Source of the DNA: Solirubrobacter soli DSM 22325
Lineage (GTDB): Bacteria > Actinomycetota > Thermoleophilia > Solirubrobacterales > Solirubrobacteraceae
Reading direction: 5' to 3'
Length of the DNA: 64,000 nucleotides
NCBI RefSeq assembly: GCF_000423665.1
Contig: NZ_KE384069.1
Span: forward strand, 124,001 to 188,000
A model generated the notes under the pieces. That model was not told the DNA's origin. It was given only the letters and a program-made list of their open reading frames with translations, and did not search any database. A program made the position numbers and the translations under genes. Shown here piece after piece: positions 44,324-51,533 of this stretch (position 1 is the first letter of the stretch; the number at the start of each line of letters is the position of its first letter).

Positions 44324-45783
44324 GCGTGGACCGGCTCTGGCGCCTCGACCTCGCCCAGCGCGGACTCCGGCATGTCGTCGAGCGCGTCCGGCGAGAAGAT
44401 CCGGAAGCCGAGGAACGTCACGCCGCCGATCGCGACCAGCACGATCACGAGCTTCACCGCGTCCCAGAACTGGCTCGGGAACAGCAGCACGGTGAGCTCG
44501 AAGATCAGCCACAGCAGCGCCCCGGCCACGACGAACGGCTCCCAGCGCCCGAGCGAGAACGTCGCCGGGATCAGCTTCAGCTTCGGCCGCACCTTGAGGT
44601 ACATCAGCACCGTCGCGAGGTAGATCAGCGCGGGCAGGATCGAGCCGGCCGTGAAGAGCTTGAACAGCGCGTCGGTGCTGAACACGAGGGTGAAGATGAC
44701 GCCGCCGACCATGATCAGCGCGACCGCCCAGGCGGGAGTCGACGTGCTGTGGGTCACGCGGCCGAACAGCTGGAAGCCCGGGAAGCGCCTGTCGCGCGAC
44801 ATCGCGAACACCAGCCGCGAGCCGGACATCATGATGATCAGGCCGTTGGCGAAGATCGCGACGTTGACGACGACCAGGAACAGGTCCTTGATCGTCGAGC
44901 CGAGCTGGTCCTCCATGATGAAGCTGACCGGCGCGGGTGACCCGGTGGTGGCTTTGACGTCGGTCATCGCGATCGTCAGCGCGATCAGGAACACGAGCCC
45001 GACGACGACCGAGACCGTCACGGCGCGCAGCATCGCCATCGGGACGACCTTGGTCGGCTCCTCGGTCTCCTCGGCGAGGTTGGCGGCGGACTCGAAGCCG
45101 ACGATCGTGTACGCGCCGACCAGCGTGGCGAGGAAGAACGGGCCGTTGTAGGCCCAGTAGCCCGCGCCGCCGTCGATCGTGCCGGTCGAGGTGAGGTTCG
45201 AGACACTGCCGTCGCCGGTCACCAGCGCGGCGACCAGCAGGACGACCGTGAGGCCGAGCATGCCGATGATCTCGGCGCCCACGGCGGAGCCGTTGATCAG
45301 CGCGGTCGCGCGGGTCGAGACGACGATCAGCAGCGCCTGCGCGGCCAGCGTGCAGACGGTGACCAGCTGCGCGTTGCCGACGCTCGGGGCGATCCCGAAC
45401 AGCGGCATGAACGCCTGCGTGGCGAAGCCGTAGTCGACGGCCACCACCACGACGGCCAGGAACGCGTAGCTGAGCCACCCGAACCCCCAGCCGACGCGTG
45501 GATTGAGCAGCCGCGACGCCCACTGGTAGGAGTAGCCCGCGATCGGGATCCGCGCGGCGAACTGCATGAAGATGAGCGCGACGAGGATCTGGCCGATCCC
45601 GGCGAGGATCCAGAGCCAGATGCCGCGCGGGCCGGAGTTGTTCAGCGCGAACCCGTACGACGCGAAGATGCCGGACGTGATCGAGATGAACGAGAACCCG
45701 ACGGCGAACGAGGTGAAGCTCGACAGGCTGCGGCCCAGCTGCTGCTGGTAGCCGTAGCGCTCGAGGTTGTGGTCGGCGGACAC
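44320..45783 (-). CDS. APC-superfamily amino acid/amine permease
   Basis: 487-aa polytopic transporter with about twelve helices. Start GTG 45783 is chosen because AGGAGG lies six bases upstream; a TTG six bases earlier would sit on that site. The N-terminus LGRSLSSFTSFAVGFSFISITSGIF with the SxTSGIF pattern is typical of the amino acid-choline-type branch, and GFESAANLAEETEEPTKVVPMAM the family signature near the middle. Imports an unknown organic nitrogen compound or acid for the operon. Confidence 0.88.
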   Translation of the reverse strand: MSADHNLERYGYQQQLGRSLSSFTSFAVGFSFISITSGIFASYGFALNNSGPRGIWLWILAGIGQILVALIFMQFAARIPIAGYSYQWASRLLNPRVGWGFGWLSYAFLAVVVVAVDYGFATQAFMPLFGIAPSVGNAQLVTVCTLAAQALLIVVSTRATALINGSAVGAEIIGMLGLTVVLLVAALVTGDGSVSNLTSTGTIDGGAGYWAYNGPFFLATLVGAYTIVGFESAANLAEETEEPTKVVPMAMLRAVTVSVVVGLVFLIALTIAMTDVKATTGSPAPVSFIMEDQLGSTIKDLFLVVVNVAIFANGLIIMMSGSRLVFAMSRDRRFPGFQLFGRVTHSTSTPAWAVALIMVGGVIFTLVFSTDALFKLFTAGSILPALIYLATVLMYLKVRPKLKLIPATFSLGRWEPFVVAGALLWLIFELTVLLFPSQFWDAVKLVIVLVAIGGVTFLGFRIFSPDALDDMPESALGEVEAPEPVHA

Positions 45784-45785
45784 GG

Positions 45786-46469
45786 TCAAACCTCCTTCGG
45801 GGTCGCTGCGGTGGCTTCGATCACTGCGTGCAACTGGTCAAGCAGCGGGGCGCCGGGTACGAACAGGCCGTCGAAGGCGGCGCTGCCGACCGTGAAGCCC
45901 CAGGCACCGGCGGCGACGATCTTCGCGATCCGCTCGGTGTCGGCGACGCTGCCGGCGACGATCACCGGCTTGCCCACGGCCGCCACCGTCTCGCGCATCA
46001 GCGCGTCGGCGTCGCCCGCGAAGCGGTAGGCGAGCAGGTCCAGGCCCCACACGCGGTCGTTGGCGGCCAGCTCGAGCGCGTGGGCGACGATCTCGTCGTG
46101 GGTCCCTTCGAGCACGCTCGGGTGGCCGACGATCGTGCCCGGGAACGGGCAGTAGCGGATCTCGGCGTCGCCGATCACCTCGAGCGCGGCCTGCAACTGC
46201 GTGCCGCCGAGGAGCAGGTCGACGCCCAGCTCGACGCCGAGCTCGATCGCTTCAAGCTCGGCGCGCGGGTCGGGGTTGACGACCTCCAGCGCGATCTCGC
46301 GGTCCTGCTCGCGCAGGATCGCGACGAGCTCTTTGAGTCGCTGCGGGGGCAGCCCGACGTCCTTGAAGCCGACGACGGGGATGTCCAGCGGCGCGAGCTC
46401 GCGGCAGACCTCCGCCGCGCCCGCCACGGTCGCGTCGCCGTGGGTGAGCATGAACACGAAGCGCGTCAA
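45786..46469 (-). CDS. Uncharacterised TIM-barrel protein
   Basis: 227 aa. Alternating strands and helices, with LLLGGTQLQAALEVI and a C-terminal VIVAGSVADTERIAKIVAAGAWGFTVGSAAFDG. The last segment looks like the phosphate-binding end of HisA/TrpC/NanE-type barrels. The barrel fold and phosphate binding are inferred. Between PdxA-type dehydrogenase and permease it may isomerise or cleave a phosphorylated product. The TTG start at 46469 overlaps the upstream stop; GTG further in is possible. I do not recognise a characterised homologue. Confidence 0.7.
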   Translation of the reverse strand: MTRFVFMLTHGDATVAGAAEVCRELAPLDIPVVGFKDVGLPPQRLKELVAILREQDREIALEVVNPDPRAELEAIELGVELGVDLLLGGTQLQAALEVIGDAEIRYCPFPGTIVGHPSVLEGTHDEIVAHALELAANDRVWGLDLLAYRFAGDADALMRETVAAVGKPVIVAGSVADTERIAKIVAAGAWGFTVGSAAFDGLFVPGAPLLDQLHAVIEATAATPKEV

Positions 46470-47392
46470 GTGGTCCTCCGTGCGCGCGCCGCGTACGCGC
46501 GCGCCAGCTCGTAGGCGGCGCCGAGGCTGGCCGCTGACGCGGTGCCCTTTCCGGCGAGGTCGAACGCCGTGCCGTGATCGACGCTCGTGCGGATGAACGG
46601 CAGCCCGAGCGTGACGTTCACGCCCTTCTCGAAGCCGACCATCTTGAGCGGGATCAGGCCCTGGTCGTGGTAGAGCGCGATCACCACGTCGAACTCGCCT
46701 TGGTGGGCGCGCCAGAAGATCGTGTCCGGCGGGAACGGGCCGTGGGCGTCGATACCGAGCTCACGTGCGGCGGCGACGGCGGGCGCGACCGTCGTGGTCT
46801 CCTCGTCCCCGAACAGCCCGCCCTCGCCCGCGTGCGGGTTCAGGCCGGCGACCGCGATGCGGGGCGCGTCGAGCGCGAACCGCCTCAGCTCGCGGTCGAC
46901 GGTGACCACCGTGCGCAGGATCCGCTCGGTGGTGATCAGGTCCAGCGCGCTGCGCAGCGAGACGTGCACGGTCACGAGCGCGACCCGGAAGTCACCGTCG
47001 GCGAGCATCATCACGGCGTCCGGCGTGCCCGTGAGGTCGGCCAGCGCGGTCGTGTGGTCGAGGTGCGCCGCGCCCGCCAGCGACAGCGACTCCTTGTTGA
47101 TCGGCGCGGTGACGATCGCGTCGATCTCGCCGGCCTGCGCGAGGCCGATCGCGTGCGTGAGGTAGGCGTACGCGGCCGCTCCCGCGCGGGCGTCGAGGCG
47201 CCCGGGCACGATGCCGTCGAGGGGGTCGCCGACCTGAGCCACTCCGACCTCGCGCGCGAGGCCGGCGGCGCGCAGCGTACGCTCGTCGCCGATCACGAAC
47301 GCGTCGTCGACCCCTCCGGCGAACAGCTTGGCGACGATCTCGGGCCCGACCCCGGCCGGATCGCCCATCGTCACGGCGATCCGGGGGCGCAT
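46466..47392 (-). CDS. pdxA: PdxA-family 4-phospho-hydroxyacid dehydrogenase
   Basis: 308 aa from the ATG at 47392, overlapping the kinase stop as TGATG. Family blocks: VTMGDPAGVGPEI, TAPINKESL, HLDHTTALADLTGTPD (metal His), VHVSLRSAL, GLNPHAGEGGLFGDEE and LYHDQGLIPLKM. PdxA proper makes pyridoxal precursor, but PdxA2 relatives next to DUF1537 kinases oxidise and decarboxylate phosphorylated tetronates such as D-threonate or D-erythronate to dihydroxyacetone phosphate. Context here favours the PdxA2 role. Confidence 0.9.
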   Translation of the reverse strand: MRPRIAVTMGDPAGVGPEIVAKLFAGGVDDAFVIGDERTLRAAGLAREVGVAQVGDPLDGIVPGRLDARAGAAAYAYLTHAIGLAQAGEIDAIVTAPINKESLSLAGAAHLDHTTALADLTGTPDAVMMLADGDFRVALVTVHVSLRSALDLITTERILRTVVTVDRELRRFALDAPRIAVAGLNPHAGEGGLFGDEETTTVAPAVAAARELGIDAHGPFPPDTIFWRAHQGEFDVVIALYHDQGLIPLKMVGFEKGVNVTLGLPFIRTSVDHGTAFDLAGKGTASAASLGAAYELARAYAARARRTT

Positions 47393-48462
47393 CACGCGGC
47401 CGCTCCGAGAAGAGCGGCCACGCTCGCCGTGAGCGCGTCGTCGGAGCCGAAGCCGCCGGCCTTGGTGACCGCCGGGATCGCGTGGCCGCCGCGCAGCAGG
47501 CCGACCGGGATGCCCGGCTCGACCTCGCCGAGGACGGCGAAGCCGGTGGTCTCGAGCGCGTTCAGCGCGGCGGCGGCCGTGTCGCCCCCGGTCAGGACGA
47601 CGGCGTCGGCGCCGGCGCGGACCGCGGCCAGCACGGCCGTGCCGAGCTCCTCGGCGACCGCGAGCGGGTCCTGGGCGCCGTGCTCGGGCGACGCGACGAT
47701 CGTCACCCGCGGGTCGCCGTGCTCGCGCAGGCGCGTGAGCTGGTGGCGGGTGCGCGGGTTGAGGCTGCCGACGGCGACGACCACGCGGCGGGCCGACGGG
47801 CGTCGCGAGCGGCGTCGCGGCCCGCGCAGCACGCGGCCGAACGCCTGGGTGAGGCCGGTCGAGCCCGCCCACAGGACGTCCTGCGGCGCGGTGCGGACGA
47901 GCAGGTCGAGGTCGTCGTCGGTCTCGGCGTCGGCGACCACGAAGCCGCCGCGCTCGAGCAGCCGCGCCGCGTCGCCCAGCGCGTCGCGGGGCAACAGCGT
48001 CGCGCCGAGCAGGTCGAGCAGGTCCGAGGTCCGGGCGGGGGAGACCGGGTCGGCACCGGCGAACCCCTCGTGGACCGGGATGCCCTCGAGCCGCTGCACC
48101 CCGCCGACGGTGGTGCGGCCGTAGAGCGGGAAGGCGGGCGCGACGAGCGCGGCCCGGCGCCCACTGGCCGCGAGCGCGGCGTGCAGCTCGGCGCGGACGT
48201 TCCCGCGCAACGTCGAGTCGAACTTCTTGATCAGAAGCGGCGTGCCGCGCAGGGCGCCGATCCACTCGCCGGTCCGCCGTGCCGCCTCGGCGGCGGGCAG
48301 GTGGCGCGTCCGCACGTCGATCGCGAGGACGTCGACCCCGGCGGTGGGCTCGCCGCCCGCCAGCACCACGTCGGCGGTGAAGCCCGCTTGCGTGAAGCCC
48401 ACGGCGGCGTCGCAGGCGCCGGTCAGATCGTCCGCGACGATCGAGACCCTGAGATCCGGCAT
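47392..48462 (-). CDS. DUF1537 four-carbon acid sugar kinase
   Basis: ATP-dependent kinase acting on tetronate-type sugar acids. 356 aa. N-terminal SIVADDLTGACDAAVGF, KKFDSTLRGNVRAEL and PAFPLYGRTTVGG form the substrate domain. GSLNPRTRHQ, LTGGDTAAAALNALE and TKAGGFGSDDAL form the nucleotide-binding C-terminal domain. First gene of the operon; a palindromic site in the 27-base gap to the divergent MocR regulator suggests direct control. Confidence 0.88.
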   Translation of the reverse strand: MPDLRVSIVADDLTGACDAAVGFTQAGFTADVVLAGGEPTAGVDVLAIDVRTRHLPAAEAARRTGEWIGALRGTPLLIKKFDSTLRGNVRAELHAALAASGRRAALVAPAFPLYGRTTVGGVQRLEGIPVHEGFAGADPVSPARTSDLLDLLGATLLPRDALGDAARLLERGGFVVADAETDDDLDLLVRTAPQDVLWAGSTGLTQAFGRVLRGPRRRSRRPSARRVVVAVGSLNPRTRHQLTRLREHGDPRVTIVASPEHGAQDPLAVAEELGTAVLAAVRAGADAVVLTGGDTAAAALNALETTGFAVLGEVEPGIPVGLLRGGHAIPAVTKAGGFGSDDALTASVAALLGAAA

Positions 48463-48464
48463 GT

Positions 48465-48482
48465 GCGTAAGTACACTTGCGC
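48465..48482. promoter_or_regulatory. Candidate operator between the kinase operon and the MocR-type regulator
   Basis: GCGTAAGTACACTTGCGC is an imperfect 18-bp palindrome (GCG-AAGT-ACTT-CGC arms) filling most of the 27-base divergent spacer. TACACT within it (48472-48477) could also be the -10 box of the regulator gene, so binding would repress the regulator and control the operon. Confidence 0.5.
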
Positions 48483-48489
48483 GCGCTCC

Positions 48490-49965
48490 GTGACGCCAGA
48501 GCCACTCGCCGGTGAAAATCGCCAGCCACTTTCCGGACTGGACCGCGCGAGCGCGCCGCTGAACGCCTTGCGGGCCGCCGGGGTCGCGCTCGACTTCGCC
48601 GGTCCGGCGGACCTCACCGTCCGTCTGCGCGAGGCGATCGTGGACGGGCGCTTGGCCGACGGCGCCAAGTTGCCGTCCGCCCGCGCGCTGGCGGGCGCGC
48701 TCGGCCTGTCACGGAACGCGGTCGCGGACTGCTACGCGCAGCTGGCGCGCGAGCACCTGGTGTCGGCCCGCCACGGCTCGGGCACGTTCGTCGCCGCGCC
48801 CGCCGAGGCCCGGGCCCGCGGCCGCCCGCGGGTGCGCGAAGACGTCGACTGGCTGCGCGCCCGCCACCCGTCCAACGGACACGAGGCGCACATCGACGGG
48901 ATCGACCTGCGGCTGCGGGCGGGAACGCTGGCGCCGCTGGCGAGCGACGCGTGGCGGCGCGCCTGGCGCCACGCGACCGCGACGATCGCGCCCACCTACG
49001 GCGACCCGCAGGGCCCGCGCCCCGTACGCGAGGCGATCGCGGAGCACGTCCGCGTGACCCGCGGCGTCGCGTGCCTGGCGGGCGACGTCGTCGTCACGAG
49101 CGGCGCCAGCGACGCGCTCGCGCTGCTCCTGCGCGCCACGATGTCGCCGGGTGACGGCCTCGCCGCGGAGAACCCCGGCTACCGCGGCGTCACCCGTCTG
49201 GCCGCGGTGCACGGCATCCGCTTGCACCCGCTGGCGGTCGACGAGCACGGCGCGGACGTCGCCGCGCTCGCCGAAGCCGACCCGCTGGTCGTCCACGTCA
49301 CCCCTTCCCACCAGTTCCCGACCGGCGCCGAGCTCTCGCCCGACCGCCGTGCCGCCCTGCTCGCGTGGGCGCAGCGGCGCGGCGCGCTCGTGATCGAGAA
49401 CGACTACGACGGCGAGTTCCGCTTCGACGGCGCGGTCGCCGCGCCGCTGACCGCGGCCGACACGTCCGGCACCGTCTGCCTCGTCGGCACGTTCTCGCGG
49501 CTGATCACGCCGTCGCTGCGGGTCGGCTACATCGTCGCGACGCCCGCGCTGGCCGAGCGCGTCGCCGCGTTGAAGCGCGCGCTGGACGCCCACCCGTCGC
49601 TGCCCGCCCAGCACGCGGTGGCGCAGCTGATCCGCTCCGGCGAGCTCGCCCGCCACCTGCGCCGCGTCCGTGCGCTGGCGACCCACAAGCGCGCGCTCCT
49701 GCGGGCCGCGCTCGGCGGGCTGGACGGCGTGACCGTTCACGGGATCGACGGCGGCCTGCACGTGCTCGTCCGCGGCGAGCGCCCGGCCGCCGACGTCGCC
49801 GCATGTCTGCGCGCCCGCGGCGTCCACGTCGACGTCCTCGCGGAGCACTGCTGGGCCCCTGTCGGCGACGACGGCCTCCTGCTCGACTACGGCCGCGTCA
49901 CGCCGGCGGCCTTCGAACGCGCGCTCGCGTTGATCGCCGCCGAGCTCAGCCGAGGCCTGAACTGA
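48490..49965 (+). CDS. MocR-type GntR regulator with substituted PLP lysine
   Basis: 491 aa, GTG start. N-terminal GntR winged helix (LTVRLREAIVDGRLADGAKLPSARALAGALGLSRNAVADCYAQL) fused to an aminotransferase-like domain: PTYGDPQGPRPVREAIAEH, ENPGYRG, ENDYDGEFRF. The site that holds PLP in MocR proteins normally reads TFSK; here it is GTFSRLITPSLRVGY, so residue 337 is Arg. The protein therefore cannot form the usual lysine Schiff base and may bind another ligand or PLP non-covalently. It probably controls the divergent five-gene operon. Confidence 0.87.
   Translation: MTPEPLAGENRQPLSGLDRASAPLNALRAAGVALDFAGPADLTVRLREAIVDGRLADGAKLPSARALAGALGLSRNAVADCYAQLAREHLVSARHGSGTFVAAPAEARARGRPRVREDVDWLRARHPSNGHEAHIDGIDLRLRAGTLAPLASDAWRRAWRHATATIAPTYGDPQGPRPVREAIAEHVRVTRGVACLAGDVVVTSGASDALALLLRATMSPGDGLAAENPGYRGVTRLAAVHGIRLHPLAVDEHGADVAALAEADPLVVHVTPSHQFPTGAELSPDRRAALLAWAQRRGALVIENDYDGEFRFDGAVAAPLTAADTSGTVCLVGTFSRLITPSLRVGYIVATPALAERVAALKRALDAHPSLPAQHAVAQLIRSGELARHLRRVRALATHKRALLRAALGGLDGVTVHGIDGGLHVLVRGERPAADVAACLRARGVHVDVLAEHCWAPVGDDGLLLDYGRVTPAAFERALALIAAELSRGLN
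49932..49956 (+). repeat. 25-bp direct repeat, left copy
   Basis: GATCGCCGCCGAGCTCAGCC plus GAGGC codes the last residues of the MocR-type regulator (IAAELSRG). The identical sequence recurs at 50320-50344, 388 bases away, and weaker similarity extends a further ten bases. The two copies flank the intergenic region. Confidence 0.85.
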
Positions 49966-49973
49966 CGCCGCGC

Positions 49974-49989
49974 GGGGCGCGAGCGCCCC
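49974..49989 (+). terminator. Hairpin after the MocR-type gene
   Basis: GGGGCG (49974-49979), loop CGAG, CGCCCC (49984-49989) followed by TTCGTCGT. It starts nine bases after the stop codon. The stem is strong but the T-run is poor. Confidence 0.5.
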
Positions 49990-50018
49990 TTCGTCGTGCC
50001 GCGGCCGCCCAGGGCGCC

Positions 50019-50199
50019 GCCCGCGCGATTCGCCCGCCCGCTCGCCGCGGCCGATCGCCGCGCCCGCCCGCACGCTTTGCCGCTCCGCATGTCGCGCCCA
50101 CCCGCTTCGCCGCGCCGTGCCGGTCGCCGTGCCCGCCCGCGCGACTCGTCCGCCCGCTCGCCGCGGCCGATCGCCGCGCCCGCCCGCACGCTTTGCCGC
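50019..50199. repeat. 65-bp direct duplication with 116-bp period
   Basis: 50019-50083 and 50135-50199 are 65 bases each and differ at two positions (GATTCGC versus GACTCGT near the left end). Both end in CACGCTTTGCCGC. The 51-base spacer is related but more diverged, pointing to slippage or unequal exchange. Confidence 0.85.
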
Positions 50200-50242
50200 A
50201 CCCGCACGTGCCAACCTCGCACGGCCAATTGGCGCGTTGGTG

Positions 50243-50291
50243 GGGGTGTGATGCTGGTGTTTCGCTATGCGGGAGTAGAGCATCACACCCC
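50243..50291. repeat. 13-bp perfect inverted repeat with 23-base loop
   Basis: GGGGTGTGATGCT (50243-50255) and AGCATCACACCCC (50279-50291). The loop contains TTTCGCTATGCGGGA (50260-50274), which resembles the palindrome upstream of iclR at 51112. No T-run follows on either strand. It may be a structured RNA, a protein-binding site, or the remnant of a mobile element. Confidence 0.7.
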
Positions 50292-50319
50292 TCGTCTGCT
50301 CGAGGCGCGCGGTCGTGCC

Positions 50320-50344
50320 GATCGCCGCCGAGCTCAGCCGAGGC
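50320..50344 (+). repeat. 25-bp direct repeat, right copy
   Basis: Identical to 49932-49956 in the same orientation. It covers the 3' end of the iclR gene, including its stop codon (TCA at 50334-50336 on the plus strand), so the repeat is coding on opposite strands in its two copies. Confidence 0.85.
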
Positions 50345-51089
50345 TCGAGCTGACGACCTCGGCGTGCTCTCTCAGCAGCCCGGCGAGGTCGGGGGTCTCG
50401 GCGTTGAGGATGCGGGAGATCGGGCCGGAGACGCTGATCGCCGCGATCGCGCGGCCGGCGCGGTCGAGGACCGGGGTCGCGACGCAGGCGACGCCCAGCT
50501 CGTGCTCCTCGTTGTCGGTCGAGTAGCCGCGGCGACGGATCTTGGCCAGGTCCTCCTGCAGCGCGTCGAGGGTCGTCAGCGTCCGCGGCGTCGAGGGCGC
50601 CAGCGGGGCGCCGTCGAGCAGGGTGACCACGTCGGACGGGTCGCGCCACGCCAACAACGCCTTGCCCGCGCCTGACGTGTGTGCCGGGATCGAGCGGCCG
50701 ACCTCGGTGTGCAGCCGCACGCTGCGCGTCCCCGACACGGACTCGATGTAGACGACGTCGCGACCCTCGAGCACGACCAGGTTGGTCGTCTCGCCCGTCT
50801 CCTCCTGGATCGCCTCCAGGTGCGGCCGCGCCGCGGTGCGCAGGCGCCCGAGCCGATCCTGCACGCCGGACGTCAGCTCGAGCAGCTTGTAGCCGAGCAG
50901 GTAGCGCCCGGTGGTCGGGTTCTGCGACGCGTACCCGCGCGCGACGAGCGTCCCGAGCAGCCGGTGCGCCGTGCTCGGCACGAGCCCGGTCCGCGCGGCG
51001 ATCTCCGACACGCCGAGGTCGTCCGCGCCCGCCAACGCCTCGAGCAGGTCGAGCGCTCGTTCGAGCGACTGGACGCGAGGCTGCGGCAT
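50334..51089 (-). CDS. IclR-family transcriptional regulator
   Basis: 251 aa. N-terminal winged helix (SLERALDLLEALAGADDLGVSEIAARTGLVPSTAHRLLGTLVARGYA) and the IclR effector domain (IPAHTSGAGKALLAW; GYSTDNEEHELGVACVATPVLDRAGRAIAAISVSGP). It follows allC, allB and the DUF3830 gene on the same strand, so it probably regulates ureide breakdown. A palindrome overlapping the DUF3830 stop, 22 bases upstream of its start, may be its own operator. Confidence 0.92.
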   Translation of the reverse strand: MPQPRVQSLERALDLLEALAGADDLGVSEIAARTGLVPSTAHRLLGTLVARGYASQNPTTGRYLLGYKLLELTSGVQDRLGRLRTAARPHLEAIQEETGETTNLVVLEGRDVVYIESVSGTRSVRLHTEVGRSIPAHTSGAGKALLAWRDPSDVVTLLDGAPLAPSTPRTLTTLDALQEDLAKIRRRGYSTDNEEHELGVACVATPVLDRAGRAIAAISVSGPISRILNAETPDLAGLLREHAEVVSSSLG

Positions 51090-51111
51090 ATCCCGCAGAT
51101 TAGAACAAGTA

Positions 51112-51126
51112 TTCCGCTATGCGGAT
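51112..51126. promoter_or_regulatory. Candidate IclR operator
   Basis: TTCCGC-TAT-GCGGAT, with perfect TCCGC/GCGGA arms, overlaps the stop codon of the DUF3830 gene and precedes iclR by 22 bases. IclR-family operators are commonly short CG-rich palindromes of this size. A related sequence is in the loop at 50260-50274. Confidence 0.45.
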
Positions 51127-51533
51127 CGATCGAAGACGATGTCGAGCGCGCCGTTCCACAGGACGTGCTCGCCGAGCGGCCGCAACTGGTCGACGCCTTC
51201 GACGATCGTGAGGAAGTGGTTGCCGGCGAGTTGGCCGACGATCGACGCGAACAGGGTCCCGCCGTACGGGAAGAGGATCTCGGTCTCGCTCAGCCCGCCG
51301 GGGTACCAGAGCACCTGGCCCGGCGCCGGGTGCGAGGTGGCGTTCTCGGGCTTGCCGTCGAGGCCGATGTCGAGGTCGCCGAGCGGGATCCACGCCGACT
51401 CTCCGCTCCAGCGCACGTGGATGATCTTCGAGTGAAACGGCAGCAGTCTCTCGAAGGCGGCGACGGTCTTGGGCGCCTTCTCGGTCTCCAGCTCGCCCTT
51501 GAACGAGAAGGGCCCGGCGGTGACGGTCAGCAT
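51117..51533 (-). CDS. DUF3830 family protein (cyclophilin-like fold)
   Basis: 138 aa. Family features include VTAGPFSFKGELETEKAPKTVAAFERLLPF, IHVRWSGESAWIPLGD and PAPGQVLWYPGGLSETEILFPYGGTLF. Members have a cyclophilin-like barrel and are often encoded beside amidohydrolases, but their activity is not established; a role in hydantoin or ureide handling is inferred. The ATG overlaps the allantoinase-like stop (TGATG). Confidence 0.82.
   Translation of the reverse strand: MLTVTAGPFSFKGELETEKAPKTVAAFERLLPFHSKIIHVRWSGESAWIPLGDLDIGLDGKPENATSHPAPGQVLWYPGGLSETEILFPYGGTLFASIVGQLAGNHFLTIVEGVDQLRPLGEHVLWNGALDIVFDRSA

Larger units (their letters stand above)
49966..50333. other. Repeat-rich intergenic region between convergent regulator genes
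   Basis: The only gap over 300 bases. It holds a terminator-like hairpin (49974-49989), a 65-bp tandem-type duplication (50019-50199) and a long inverted repeat (50243-50291). 25-bp direct repeats flank it. Open frames here are Arg/Ala low complexity and look non-coding. No gene is supported. Confidence 0.7.

Noticed and set aside
46466..47392. Assignment of PdxA to vitamin B6 synthesis
   Set aside because: No other pdx gene is nearby, and the DUF1537 partner favours catabolic PdxA2.
48709..50253. Minus-strand frame starting MLYSRIAKHQHHTP in the hairpin region
   Set aside because: It quickly becomes Arg/Ala-rich and runs antisense through the MocR-type gene; no ribosome site. The hairpin explains the curious start.
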